Of a DNA stretch of 64,000 nt, positions 16,752 to 25,634 are shown piece after piece. Each line of letters starts with the position of its first letter. The first letter of the stretch is position 1. This DNA comes from Actinacidiphila acididurans (lineage in GTDB: Bacteria > Actinomycetota > Actinomycetes > Streptomycetales > Streptomycetaceae): assembly GCF_016918855.1 (NCBI RefSeq), contig NZ_JADKYB010000001.1, forward strand, positions 434,001 through 498,000, given 5' to 3'. Under the pieces are notes generated by a model, which searched no databases, was not told where the DNA came from, and was given only the letters and a program-made list of their open reading frames with translations. Both the position numbers and the translations under genes were made by a program.

Positions 16752-17768
16752 TCAGCGGTGCGGCGCCGGGCCGGTCGAGCCGCGCAGCACGAGCTCGGTG
16801 GCCAGCTCCACGTGGAGGGTGTCCACGGTGTGCCGGTCCAGCAGCCGCATCAGCAGGGACACCGCCATCCGGCCCATCTCCTCCAGGGGCTGCCGCACCG
16901 TGGTCAGCCGCGGCACGGTGCTGCGGCTGAGGTCGATGTCGTCGAAGCCGGTGATCGACAGGTCCTCCGGCACCCGCAGCCCCCGCTCGTAGGCCGCCCG
17001 CAGCGCGCCGACCGCCGCCTTGTCGTTGAAGGCGACCAGGGCCGTCGGCCGCTCCGGCAGGTCGAGCAGCTCGCACGCGGCGTCGTACCCCCAGTCGGCG
17101 GTCGGCTCGATGCTGCGCAGCAGTTCCGGGTCGGGGAGCACCCCGGCGTCGGCGAGCGCGGAGGTGTGGCCGGCCAGCCGGGACCGGCTGGCCAGCCAGT
17201 CGCTCGGGCCGCCGACGACCGCGATCCTGCGGTGGCCGAGTGCCACCAGGTGGGCGCTGACGCTGCGCGCGGCCGTCAGGTTGGCCGCCGAGACCGAGGC
17301 GATGTCGCGGGGGAGCGGGGTGCGGGGGTCGACCACCACGAACGGGAAATCCGCCGCCCGCAGCGCCTCGAGCTCCCGGCCCGGCTCCGGCGGCACGATC
17401 AGCACGGCGCCGGCGATCCCCGGGTCCGACGGCAGCCCCGGCAGCACCTGGACCTGGCGGGCCGCGTCGCCGGCGCTCAGCACCAGGCGCCTGCCGTGCA
17501 GGTCCAGCGTCTCGGCGATCGAGGAGACGATCACTCCGAAGTAGTCGGTGAGCACGTAGGGGCAGCGCACGTAGATCGCGCCGGTCGCGCTGCCGCGCCG
17601 CGGCGGGGCGGGGGCACCGAGCCGTGCCACCGCCTTGCGCACCAAGTCCTGCGTGTCCGGGGCGACATGGGCGTGCCCGTTCAGCACCCGAGAGACCGTG
17701 GCGATGGACACCCCAGCCTCGGCGGCGATGGCCCGGACGGTCGCCCGGGAGCCCTGCGGCCTAGCCAC
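16752..17768 (-). CDS. LacI family transcriptional regulator
   Basis: This 338-aa protein starts with the LacI helix-turn-helix (VRAIAAEAGVSIATVSRVLN, residues ~11-30) and hinge helix, followed by a periplasmic-binding-protein-like effector domain with ALVAFNDKAAVGALRAAYER and VPEDLSITGFDDIDLSRSTV. It is divergent from a secreted GH30 glycosidase gene and separated by 182 bp containing a palindrome. It is most simply the local repressor of that enzyme, released by a sugar product. The effector is unknown. Confidence 0.9.
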   Translation of the reverse strand: MARPQGSRATVRAIAAEAGVSIATVSRVLNGHAHVAPDTQDLVRKAVARLGAPAPPRRGSATGAIYVRCPYVLTDYFGVIVSSIAETLDLHGRRLVLSAGDAARQVQVLPGLPSDPGIAGAVLIVPPEPGRELEALRAADFPFVVVDPRTPLPRDIASVSAANLTAARSVSAHLVALGHRRIAVVGGPSDWLASRSRLAGHTSALADAGVLPDPELLRSIEPTADWGYDAACELLDLPERPTALVAFNDKAAVGALRAAYERGLRVPEDLSITGFDDIDLSRSTVPRLTTVRQPLEEMGRMAVSLLMRLLDRHTVDTLHVELATELVLRGSTGPAPHR

Positions 17769-17770
17769 CT

Positions 17771-17930
17771 GTTACAGAGTTTCGTTTCATACGCGCAGCA
17801 TAGCGGCCCGTCAGGATCGCCGCACCGGGGTCGGTCCGACGTATTGACAGGGTCCGCGGCGGAACGCTTACCTGACGTGCGCGGGGGATTTCCTGAAAAT
17901 GTTTCAGGGCGTTACAGCTCGGAGTTACAG
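17771..17930. promoter_or_regulatory. Divergent promoter with LacI-type palindrome and GTTACAG repeats
   Basis: The palindrome CCTGAAAATGTTTCAGG (17892-17908; 7-bp arms, 3-bp centre) fits a LacI-family operator. GTTACAG occurs three times: at 17771-17777 next to the LacI start, and at 17911-17917 and 17924-17930 (13 bp apart) just upstream of the GH30 start. A consensus -35 TTGACA (17844-17849) with CTTACC 17 bp downstream is a candidate GH30 promoter, placing the palindrome just beyond the transcription start, as expected for repression. Confidence 0.6.
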
Positions 17931-17950
17931 CACAGAGGAGAGCTCATCCC

Positions 17951-19900
17951 ATGAGGAGACGCGCATTGGGTGCCGCGGCCGTCACGGCCGCCGCACTCTG
18001 CCTGACCGGCCTGCCCGCCGCTCCGACGCTGGCCGCACCGGGCGCGGGTTCGGCACCGGCGCCGCAGGTCTCGGTGTGGGTCACCACGGCCGACGGCACC
18101 GAACACCTCCAGCCGCAGGCGCCGGTGGCCTTCCACCCCGGCGGGTCCGACCTGACCACCATCACCGTCGACCCCAACCGCACCTACCAGAGCATGGACG
18201 GCTTCGGCGGCGCCCTCACCGACTCCTCCGCCGCGGTCCTGTCCACGCTGCCGCCCGCGCAGCGCGACGCCGCCATGCGGCAGCTCTTCGACCCGGCACA
18301 GGGCATCGGCGTCAGCTTCCTGCGCCAGCCGATCGGCTCCTCCGACTTCACCGCCGCGGCGCAGCACTGGACCTACGACGACATGCCCGCCGGTCAGAGC
18401 GACTTCGGCCTGAAGCACTTCAGCGTCGCCCACGACCGGGCACAGATCCTCCCGCTGCTGCGGCAGGCGGAACGGATCAACCCGCACCTGACCGTGCTCG
18501 CCACCCCGTGGAGCCCGCCGGCCTGGATGAAGGACTCCGACTCCCTGATCGGCGGCCACCTCAAGGACGACCCGGCGGTCTACCGCGCCTACGCCCGCTA
18601 CCTTGTGAAGTTCGTCCAGGCCTACGCGGCGGCCGGCGTGCCGGTGGACTACCTGACCGTGCAGAACGAGCCGCAGAACCGCAAGCCCAACGCCTACCCG
18701 GGCACCGACCTGCCGGTCCAGCAGGAGGTCAAGGTCATCGAGCAGCTCGGCCCGATGCTGCGCGACGCCGGCCTGCACACCAAGATCCTCGCCTACGACC
18801 ACAACTGGACCACCCACCCCGGCGACATCGCCACCGCCCAGCAGCTCGGCGAGGACCCGCAGACCGACTACCCCTACGAGGTGCTGGACAGCGACGCCGC
18901 CCGCTGGATCGCCGGCACGGCCTACCACTGCTACTCCGGCGACCCCAGCGCCCAGAGCGCGCTGCACAACGCCCACCCGGACAAGGGCATCTGGTTCACC
19001 GAGTGCTCCGGCTCGCACGGCGCCACCGACACCCCGCCACAGATCTTCCGCGGCACCCTGACCTGGCACGCCCGCACCATCACCATCGGCACCACGCGCA
19101 ACTGGGCCAAGTCCGTGGCCGACTGGAACCTCGCCCTCGACCCCAGCGGCGGCCCGCACAACGGCGGCTGCGACACCTGCACCGCCCTGCTGACCGTCAA
19201 CCCCGACCACACCGTGACCACCAACGCCGAGTACTACACCATCGGCCACCTGTCGAAGTTCGTGACGCCCGGCGCGGTCCGCATCGCCAGCACCAACTAC
19301 GGCACCACCGGCTGGAACGGCCAGATCACCGACGTGGCCTTCCGCAACCCCGACGGCTCCACCGCCCTGGTGGTGCACAACGAGAACGACAACCCCCGCT
19401 CCTTCGCCGTCGCCGTCGGCGACCAGGACTTCGCATACACCCTGCCCGGCGGGGCCCTGGCCACCTTCACCTGGCCGCGTTCGGCGCAGCCGCACACCTC
19501 CCTTCACCAGGTGGACCTGACCGGCGCCACCGCCACCGCCGTACCGGCCGGCCAGGGCGCCGCCGCCCTGGCCCTCGACGACGACGGCACCACCCGCTGG
19601 ACCAGCGGCGCCGCCCAGACCCCCGGCCAGTACGTCCAGCTCGACCTGGGCGCCGCCACCCGCTTCCGGCAGGTCGCCATCGACAGCGGTGACAACCTCG
19701 GGGACTACGCCCGCGGCTGGCAGCTCTCCGTCAGTGACGACGCCACCACCTGGCGGACCGTGGCCTCCGGCACCGGCACCGGCACCGGGCAGCTCACCAC
19801 CGTCGACCTGCCCCCGACCAGCGCCCGCTACCTGCGGATCACCCAGACCGCGAGCGCGGGCAACTGGTGGAGCCTGGCCGACGTCCGCCTCTACCGCTGA
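17951..19900 (+). CDS. Secreted GH30 glycosidase with C-terminal F5/8-type (CBM32-like) domain
   Basis: The 649-aa protein carries a signal peptide (cut near residue 29, PTLAA). The GH30 barrel starts at the conserved SMDGFGGALTDSSA (81-94) and shows acid/base Glu240 in TVQNEPQN and nucleophile Glu351 in WFTECSGSHG. The side beta-domain (residues ~395-505, ending GGALATFTWP) is followed by a discoidin/F5-8 carbohydrate-binding domain (~510-649: ALDDDGTTRWTSGAAQTPGQ, YLRITQTASAGNWWSLADVR). Subfamily members cleave beta-glucosyl, beta-xylosyl or beta-1,6-glucan bonds; the glucosylceramidase-like layout favours a beta-glucosidase or glucanase. A LacI regulator is divergent. Confidence 0.9.
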   Translation: MRRRALGAAAVTAAALCLTGLPAAPTLAAPGAGSAPAPQVSVWVTTADGTEHLQPQAPVAFHPGGSDLTTITVDPNRTYQSMDGFGGALTDSSAAVLSTLPPAQRDAAMRQLFDPAQGIGVSFLRQPIGSSDFTAAAQHWTYDDMPAGQSDFGLKHFSVAHDRAQILPLLRQAERINPHLTVLATPWSPPAWMKDSDSLIGGHLKDDPAVYRAYARYLVKFVQAYAAAGVPVDYLTVQNEPQNRKPNAYPGTDLPVQQEVKVIEQLGPMLRDAGLHTKILAYDHNWTTHPGDIATAQQLGEDPQTDYPYEVLDSDAARWIAGTAYHCYSGDPSAQSALHNAHPDKGIWFTECSGSHGATDTPPQIFRGTLTWHARTITIGTTRNWAKSVADWNLALDPSGGPHNGGCDTCTALLTVNPDHTVTTNAEYYTIGHLSKFVTPGAVRIASTNYGTTGWNGQITDVAFRNPDGSTALVVHNENDNPRSFAVAVGDQDFAYTLPGGALATFTWPRSAQPHTSLHQVDLTGATATAVPAGQGAAALALDDDGTTRWTSGAAQTPGQYVQLDLGAATRFRQVAIDSGDNLGDYARGWQLSVSDDATTWRTVASGTGTGTGQLTTVDLPPTSARYLRITQTASAGNWWSLADVRLYR

Positions 19901-19933
19901 CCGACTGCCCGCGCCGGCACTGCCCACCGGCCG

Positions 19934-19963
19934 GCCGCCGGGTGAGCCTCCCCGCCCGGCGGC
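19934..19963 (+). terminator. Hairpin terminator after the GH30 gene
   Basis: GCCGCCGGG (19934-19942) pairs perfectly with CCCGGCGGC (19955-19963), 34 bp downstream of the GH30 stop. Confidence 0.65.
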
Positions 19964-20149
19964 GGCCCGATCACAACCGCCGAGCGGCATCGAGCGCCGT
20001 GGGCCCGGCCTCCATTCCCCGCTGCCGGGCCCACGGACGGCGCCGCACAATTGCCTGCCGGAGTGTCAGTCGACAGGGACGGGAAGCGTCAAGGGCACAG
20101 GTCCTCCGGGGCCCGGCAGTGGTTGGCGGAGGCGACCTATCTGGTGAAT

Positions 20150-20427
20150 CGGCCGAAAGGACCATGCTTTCGGTCGCGAGGGCCGCCGCCACGGCCGACC
20201 TTTCCGCGGCCGAAATGCCCCGTCTGCAGATGGACCTCGCGGATGCGGCCCGTGACTGCAGAGCCGCGGTTGAGCGCATGCTCGACCTGCATGGTACGAG
20301 CGGATTCGGTACGTCCAACGTCCTCCAGCGACACTGGCGGGATCTCTCCGTCGCCAGCCGTCATCCCCACCTCAACCCCTACCTTGCGGTCGAGCCCTTC
20401 GGCACAAGGCTGGTCGAGCACCTTTAG
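20150..20427 (+). pseudogene. C-terminal relic of an acyl-CoA-dehydrogenase-like flavin monooxygenase
   Basis: A plus-strand frame contains RLQMDLADAARDCRAAVERM, LDLHGTSGFGTSNVLQRHWR and DLSVASRHPHLNPYLAVEPF, ending in a stop at 20427. This is the C-terminal helical bundle of acyl-CoA dehydrogenase-fold flavin monooxygenases (DszC/HpaB-like group), including the conserved Leu-Gln-Arg-x-Trp-Arg-Asp turn and the following His. The first ~300 residues are absent and the frame upstream has no similarity. It could be mis-taken for a small gene from the ATG at 20164, but as a lone C-terminal quarter it should be inactive. Confidence 0.5.
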
Positions 20428-20519
20428 TCCCGGGCGGAGCCTCTTTGAACCGGTGGGCCGGCGCGAGCGCCTTCGCCGCTTCGGGCCGGACTCGTTTCAA
20501 GGGCCTGCATCCTGCATCG

Positions 20520-21119
20520 TCAGGCCGGTGGCCAGTTCTGCAAAGCCGCGTCGGCCACCTGTTGCAGGTCCTCGCATGTCGCGCCGCCGGCCGCCTGGAC
20601 GGCTACACCGTTCGCGATCGTCATGACGTAGCGGGCGATCTTTTCCGGATCGGCGCCGGCGGGCAGGTCGCCCGCCTCGACGGCCTGCCGGAACCGGTCG
20701 CGGAGCAGCTCCTGGCCGTGGGCACGCCACTCGGCCAGGACGTCGCGGGCGACTCGTCCGGTCTCGCCGGCGGCCAGTGCGCCCTGGACACCGAGGCAGC
20801 CGGCGGGGAGTCCGGGCAGTGTGTTGGCACGGGCCGAGCCGGCCAGGAAGGCCATGGCGACCTCGCGGGCGGTGGGTGCCTGCAGCGCCTCGGTGACGTA
20901 GGCACCGGGCCCTTCCGCGTAGCGCTGCAATGCCTTGCGGAACAGGTCCTCCTTGTTGCCGTAGGCCGCGTACAGGCTCTTGCGGGATATACCCATGGCC
21001 TCGGTCAGGTCGGTGAGGCTGGCACCTTCGTAACCCTGCGCCCAGAAGACCATCATCGCCTTCTCGAGCGCCGCCTCGGCGTCGAACCCCCGCGGGCGGC
21101 CGATCTGTGACGTGTGCAT
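20520..21119 (-). CDS. TetR family transcriptional regulator
   Basis: This 199-aa protein starts at ATG 21119 (MHTSQIGRPRGFDAEAALEK), a signature of a common TetR subgroup. The helix-turn-helix is SLTDLTEAMGISRKSLYAAY and the tail carries the conserved CLGVQGALAAGE segment and VAVQAAGGATCEDLQQVADA. It is divergent from a SnoaL-like gene with two operator-like palindromes between them. It is a likely repressor of that gene and of itself. Confidence 0.88.
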   Translation of the reverse strand: MHTSQIGRPRGFDAEAALEKAMMVFWAQGYEGASLTDLTEAMGISRKSLYAAYGNKEDLFRKALQRYAEGPGAYVTEALQAPTAREVAMAFLAGSARANTLPGLPAGCLGVQGALAAGETGRVARDVLAEWRAHGQELLRDRFRQAVEAGDLPAGADPEKIARYVMTIANGVAVQAAGGATCEDLQQVADAALQNWPPA

Positions 21120-21138
21120 CGTCACATGGTACACCTTC

Positions 21139-21188
21139 GGCACCGGTCGGTGCCGAACTGGTACCGTCGCATTCAACACCGATCGGTG
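21139..21188. promoter_or_regulatory. Two TetR operators with CACCGRTCGGTG core
   Basis: GGCACCGGTCGGTGCC (21139-21154) and CACCGATCGGTG (21177-21188) share the same dyad core and flank the promoter zone between the TetR and SnoaL-like genes. This core is characteristic of several TetR-family operators. Confidence 0.7.
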
Positions 21189-21243
21189 AAGAAATTTGCA
21201 CAGCTCAGAGCGCCCTTTGGGGCGCGCGGGAAAGAGGAACACC

Positions 21244-21636
21244 ATGACCGGGAGTGATCTGCGTGACTGGTACATGCGCTACGCCGAGGCGCTCAACGCC
21301 CACGAGTTCGACCGCATGGACGAGTTCATCAGCGACCAGGTGCTGCTCGGCGGCCAGCCCGGCACGCGCGACGACGTCGTCACGGTCCTGAAGGGGATCG
21401 TCGACGCCGTTCCGGACATTCACTGGGAGGTCAACGAACTACTGTTCGACCATGACGGCATCGCCGTCCGCGCCATCAACACCGGCACCCCCGTGAAGGA
21501 GTGGCTCGGTGTCCCGGCCTCCGGCGCCTCGTTCGAGATCGTCGAGTACGCCATCTACAAGGTCCGTGACGGCCGATTCGTCCAGATGACGAACCTGCAC
21601 GACTCGGCCGAGATGCTCCGGCAGCTGACCGCCTGA
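21244..21636 (+). CDS. SnoaL-like/NTF2-fold ester cyclase family protein
   Basis: The 130-aa protein is a single NTF2-like cone fold: [40 protein letters not shown], then [12 protein letters not shown] and the closing [20 protein letters not shown]. It matches the SnoaL-like polyketide cyclase/ester cyclase superfamily, most of which have unknown substrates outside antibiotic clusters. The ATG follows AGAGGAA. It stands alone under apparent control of the divergent TetR gene, so a role in detoxification of a small molecule is a reasonable guess. Confidence 0.8.
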   Translation: MTGSDLRDWYMRYAEALNAHEFDRMDEFISDQVLLGGQPGTRDDVVTVLKGIVDAVPDIHWEVNELLFDHDGIAVRAINTGTPVKEWLGVPASGASFEIVEYAIYKVRDGRFVQMTNLHDSAEMLRQLTA

Positions 21637-21724
21637 CCGCCTGACCGCCCGACCGCCGAGAGGCTCTGGCTGATCCGCCGACCAGGCAGAGCCTCCCGTG
21701 GCGACCTCGGGAGAACAGGGCCGA

Positions 21725-22264
21725 TCAGTGCAGCAGGTCGGAATACTTCGGGCACAGGTACGTGATCGCGTCCTTGGCGTCGGGTATCTCGCCGTCCCTG
21801 ATGGCTTCCCGGGCGAGCTGCGGGCTCGCGTCCGCCGCGGTGGCGACGCGCTCACAGGACTCCTGCCCGGTCTGCAGCACCGCCGAGGGGTCCATCCCCT
21901 TGGGCACCTTGCCGACCAGGTAGTCCTTCTCCCGGTCGGTGAAGGTGCCGGTGGCCGGGGTGAGCTTGGACCTGGGCACGGTGGCCGCCCCGGAGGCCGC
22001 ACCGGCGGCCGGAGTGTCCGTCTCCGTGGTGCCGTCCGGGCCGATGCCCGGCGCCGAGGCGGCCGGCGGCTCGACGGTCGCGCTCGGCGTGACCGTCGTT
22101 GCCGGCGTTCCCGTCGTGGCCGTGGCGACGGGTGCCGCCGCGGCCGGCCGCCGGTGATCACCGCCCGACCCGGAACCGCATCCCGCCAGCAGTCCCGCAG
22201 CCGCCAGCACGGCGCACGCCGCCAGCGACACCCGGGCGGCCGCGCTCCTCCCCGCCCCGATCAC
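21725..22264 (-). CDS. Predicted lipoprotein, translationally coupled
   Basis: GTG at 22264-22262 overlaps the TGA of the upstream gene, giving a 179-aa product. It has a lipoprotein signal peptide with lipobox LLAGC (Cys near residue 28), then a long Pro/Ala/Thr spacer (TATTGTPATTVTPSATVEPP). The C-terminal ~70 residues form a compact region with two cysteines (FTDREKDYLVGKVPKGMDPS, ESCERVATAADASPQLAREA, ITYLCPKYSDLLH). The last region recalls small extracellular helical domains of the DUF732 kind, but the match is not clear. Probably surface-anchored and partnered with the co-translated secreted protein. Confidence 0.75.
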   Translation of the reverse strand: MIGAGRSAAARVSLAACAVLAAAGLLAGCGSGSGGDHRRPAAAAPVATATTGTPATTVTPSATVEPPAASAPGIGPDGTTETDTPAAGAASGAATVPRSKLTPATGTFTDREKDYLVGKVPKGMDPSAVLQTGQESCERVATAADASPQLAREAIRDGEIPDAKDAITYLCPKYSDLLH

Positions 22265-24312
22265 GGCCGGCCGAAGGTGAGGGTGAGCTGCGGGTGCCCC
22301 GACGTGCCCGGCGCGTTGCGCGACCAGAACCAGGCCGAGTCCGTGCCCGTCGACGTCAGCGCCAGGTCCAGGGTGCTCCCCAGGCGCGCGGAGACCGCCG
22401 AGGTGGTCAGCGTCGCCGAGTAGTCGGTCTGGACCGCCGAGGGCGAGGTGATCGAGCCCAGCGCGGCCGAGGCCAGGGCTGGTTTGTTCGCCCAGGTCAC
22501 CCCGGTCTCGGTCCATGTCCCGGTGACCTGTTGCACGCCGATGGTGTCGGTGGAGCCGGCTATGGAGTCCGAGCTGGTCCGCACCGTCAGGCGCGCGCCC
22601 TTGAGCACCATCCCGCTGGGCGCGGCCGGCAGCGCGAACCGCAGGTAGCCGTTGTACGCCGAGCTGCCGCGCACCGCGAGCTGCTGATCGGACCCGTAAT
22701 TGGCGGAAGCCGCGGAGGCGTTGACGTAACTGTCCGCCGAGTCGTTCACCGTCACCGTGGCCGAGGTGGGCGTGCCCGGGGTGGTCACGCTCGCCGCGGC
22801 CGACTTCGCACTGGTGTTGCCGGGCGCGTCCCCTGCCGTCACCTGGTAGCTGTAGGTGGTGCCGGGAGACGCCTTGGTGTCGGTGAAGGACAGCGTGGGC
22901 CGCTGCCAGAACAGGGAGGCGGCGTACACCGCGCCGATCTGGGTGCCGTCGCGGTAGATCCGGTAGACCAGCGTCGAGTCGTCCAGGTCCAGGCTCGCCT
23001 GCCAGCTCAGCTTGACCGCGCCGCCGGTGGCGTTGGCCGCCGTCACCTGCTGCGGCACCGAGGGCGCCCGGGTGTCCGGGGTGCTCGCGAAACGCACCAG
23101 GCTCTGCTGCGGCTTGTTGCCGTCGCTGGCGATACGGGTGAACTCGCCGCCCACCCACAGGTATTCGACTCCGCCACTGGCGGCGAAGCTCAGCGCCCGC
23201 GGCCCGATCTGCTCGGTGCCGGTGGGCCCGTCGTCGGTGTCGGGGAACCAGCCCAGCAGCTTCGGGCTGCTCACCGGCTCGGCCAGCAGGTGCTGACGGT
23301 CGTTCATCTGCGGGAACTCGCCCATGGTGGAGCAGTCGTGGGCGTGCGAGGCGCTGTACAGCACGCCCTGGTACACCTCGACCGACTGGGTGGCGCCCAG
23401 GCAGGTGTCCCGCCAGCGCTGGTTGAGGTCCTTGAAGTCCACCGCGATCCGGCCGTCGAACACCATGTGGCCGTTGCCCTCGTTGCCGGTGTAGAACGAG
23501 GTCGAGTCCGCCGCCAGGTGCTGCACCGTCGAGGCCGCGGGGATGAAGCCCGGGTAGGTCTTCACATTGGCTCCGGAGGTCGCGTTCACCACGGCCAGGG
23601 CGTGCGAGCTCACGCCGTTGACCGTGTCGAAGTCGCCGCCGATCACCACCTTGCCGCCGTCCGGGCTGACCAGCACCGCTTTTCCGGCCTTGTCGGTGTT
23701 GGCGGTGAAGGGCTTCAGGGCGCCGGTGGTGGTCACCGCCGCGAAGTGCTGGCGGGTCTTCCCGGCCACCGTGCTGAAGTTGCCCGCGAGGTAGACCGTG
23801 TCGGCGGTCACCGCGAGCCCGCGCACCTGGGAGGACACCGAGACCTTGAAGGTGGGCTTGACGGTGCATCCGGGCAGGCTGATCGCCGCGAGGTTGCTCA
23901 CCGCGGTGCCGTTGACCGCGCCGAACGTCCCGCCCGCGTACAGCGTCGACTTGTCCGGGGAGACCGCCAGCGCCCGCACGGTGGCGGTGCCGGTGCCCAC
24001 GGTGAAGGACAGCTTGCAGGAGGTGGGCGCGCCGGTCGCGGCGTTGAACGCCTGGAAGTTCAGCGCCTTCTGCTCGCTGGTGCCCGCCGCGGCCCCGGGC
24101 GGCCGCACCGAGGAGAAGGTGCCGCCGGCGTAGACCACACCGCCGGACTGGGCCAGTGCCCACACCACGCCGTTGGTCTGCCACGTCGGCAGGTCGTCCG
24201 CCGTGATCGCCACCGGCGGTGTCAGCGCCGCCGCCGGCCGTGCCGTACTGAATCCGATGAGCGAGGCCGCCGCGAGCGAGAACGCCGCGCCGACCGTAGC
24301 TGCCCTGCGCAT
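22261..24312 (-). CDS. Secreted propeller protein with FN3 and DNRLRE domains
   Basis: The 683-aa protein starts at ATG 24312 (ribosome site GGGGGG) with a signal peptide (MRRAATVGAAFSLAAASLIG, cut near ARPAAA). Residues ~40-400 are DUF5122-like propeller blades (VVYAGGTFSSVRPPGAAAG, TLYAGGTFGAVNGTAVSNLA, KVVIGGDFDTVNGVSSHAL). A fibronectin type III domain follows (~405-495; PSVPQQVTAANATGGAVKLS), and a C-terminal DNRLRE/CBM96-like domain (~500-683; DSYVNASAASANYGSDQQLA, TWTETGVTWANKPALASAAL). It is probably a cell-surface or extracellular adhesion or carbohydrate-binding protein. Its stop overlaps the lipoprotein start. Confidence 0.8.
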   Translation of the reverse strand: MRRAATVGAAFSLAAASLIGFSTARPAAALTPPVAITADDLPTWQTNGVVWALAQSGGVVYAGGTFSSVRPPGAAAGTSEQKALNFQAFNAATGAPTSCKLSFTVGTGTATVRALAVSPDKSTLYAGGTFGAVNGTAVSNLAAISLPGCTVKPTFKVSVSSQVRGLAVTADTVYLAGNFSTVAGKTRQHFAAVTTTGALKPFTANTDKAGKAVLVSPDGGKVVIGGDFDTVNGVSSHALAVVNATSGANVKTYPGFIPAASTVQHLAADSTSFYTGNEGNGHMVFDGRIAVDFKDLNQRWRDTCLGATQSVEVYQGVLYSASHAHDCSTMGEFPQMNDRQHLLAEPVSSPKLLGWFPDTDDGPTGTEQIGPRALSFAASGGVEYLWVGGEFTRIASDGNKPQQSLVRFASTPDTRAPSVPQQVTAANATGGAVKLSWQASLDLDDSTLVYRIYRDGTQIGAVYAASLFWQRPTLSFTDTKASPGTTYSYQVTAGDAPGNTSAKSAAASVTTPGTPTSATVTVNDSADSYVNASAASANYGSDQQLAVRGSSAYNGYLRFALPAAPSGMVLKGARLTVRTSSDSIAGSTDTIGVQQVTGTWTETGVTWANKPALASAALGSITSPSAVQTDYSATLTTSAVSARLGSTLDLALTSTGTDSAWFWSRNAPGTSGHPQLTLTFGRP

Positions 24313-24482
24313 GAACCCCCCTGCCTCCGCCCGTCCCCCCGCGGTCACGTCCGACCCGGGTGACACCACCGTTGCACTCCGCAACACTAGCGTTTCCCCG
24401 GGCAACCGGGGTGGGCAAGCCTGTGGACAACTCCCCTCTGCGAGTGCGTACCTGACAACCCGGCAGTGGCCCGGACCCGGCG

Positions 24483-25634
24483 CTACCCGCCCAGCACCTC
24501 CCGCACCAGCTCGCCCACCTGCCCGGTCTCGAGGAGGAAGCCGTCGTGGCCGTGCGGCGAGCGCACCGTGCGCAGCCGGTCCGCCCCGGAGATGCCGGCC
24601 GCGAGTTCTGCCTGCTGAGCGGGCCGGTAGAGCCGGTCGGAATCGACGGCGGCGACCAGGGCAGTCGCGGTGATCCGGCGCAGCGCGGCCCGGACCCCGC
24701 CGCGTCCCCGCCCCACGTCGTGGGCGTTCATCGCACGGGTCAACGTCACGTACGCGCCCGCGTCGAAGCGCCGGACGAGCTTGTCGGCGTGGTGGTCCAG
24801 ATACGACTCGACCTGGTAGCGCCCGCCCAGCGCCGGGTCCTCGTGGTCCTGCGCCGCGCGCCCGAACCGGGCCTGGAGCTCCGGCTCGCTGCGGTAGGTG
24901 ACGTGGGCCAGCCGCCGGGCCAGGCCCAGCCCGGCGTGCGGGCCGTGCCCGGGAGAGGCGTCATGGTAGTCGCCGCCGCGCCAGTTGGGGTCGTCGACGA
25001 TCGCCCGCACCTGCACCCCGGCCCAGGCGATCTGCTCGGCCGTGGCCGCCGCCGTACATGCCAGGAGCAGCAGCGACCGCACCCGCTCCGGCCGGGAGAC
25101 CGCCCACTCCAGCGCGCGCATCCCGCCCATCGAGCCGCCCACCACCAGCGCCCACCGGTCGATGCCGAGCGCGTCCGCCAGCCCCGCCTCGGCCGCGACC
25201 TGGTCCCGCTGCGTCAGGTACGGGAAACCGCCGCCCCAGCGCCGCCCGTCCGGCCGGAGCGAGGCCGGGCCGGTGCTGCCCTGGCAGCCGCCCAGCACAT
25301 TGGGGACGACGACGAACCAGCGGTCGGTGTCCAGCGGCCGGCCCGGCCCGATCAGCCCGTCCCACCACCCGGCGGTGGGGTGGCCGGGCCCGGCCGGTCC
25401 CGCGGCGTGGCTGTCCCCGGTGAGGGCGTGCAGCACCAGCACCGCGTTGCCCCGGTCGGCGGCGAGCCGGCCCCAGGTCTCGTACGCCAGCCGCACCCCG
25501 GGCAGTTCCCGCTCCGACTCCAGTGCCAGGGGTGTCGCTCGCGCCCACCACTGCCGGCGGCCGGGCGGGTCCCCCTCCCGCCACGCCCCGGAGGCGGGCG
25601 GCAGGGGGACGGCGGTGTCGGGCGCGGCGCTCAG
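24483..25634 (-). CDS. metX: Homoserine O-acetyltransferase
   Basis: The enzyme transfers acetyl from acetyl-CoA to L-homoserine for methionine synthesis. The alpha/beta-hydrolase fold has the nucleophile elbow GGSMGGMRALEW (Ser168), catalytic Asp in AAVDSDRLYRP and His in SPHGHDGFLLE. The N-terminal blocks LAYETWGRL, HALTGDSHAAG and VVVPNVLGGCQGSTGPAS are those of MetX. The length (383 aa) is normal. No ATG/GTG/TTG fits; the best start is CTG at 25634, whose CTGA overlaps the metY stop, implying coupled translation. It forms an operon with metY under a leader peptide. Confidence 0.9.
   Translation of the reverse strand: MSAAPDTAVPLPPASGAWREGDPPGRRQWWARATPLALESERELPGVRLAYETWGRLAADRGNAVLVLHALTGDSHAAGPAGPGHPTAGWWDGLIGPGRPLDTDRWFVVVPNVLGGCQGSTGPASLRPDGRRWGGGFPYLTQRDQVAAEAGLADALGIDRWALVVGGSMGGMRALEWAVSRPERVRSLLLLACTAAATAEQIAWAGVQVRAIVDDPNWRGGDYHDASPGHGPHAGLGLARRLAHVTYRSEPELQARFGRAAQDHEDPALGGRYQVESYLDHHADKLVRRFDAGAYVTLTRAMNAHDVGRGRGGVRAALRRITATALVAAVDSDRLYRPAQQAELAAGISGADRLRTVRSPHGHDGFLLETGQVGELVREVLGG

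Noticed and set aside
20164..20427. Stand-alone 87-aa gene from ATG 20164
   Set aside because: Its sequence is the C-terminal quarter of a flavin monooxygenase family, so it is better explained as a truncated relic.
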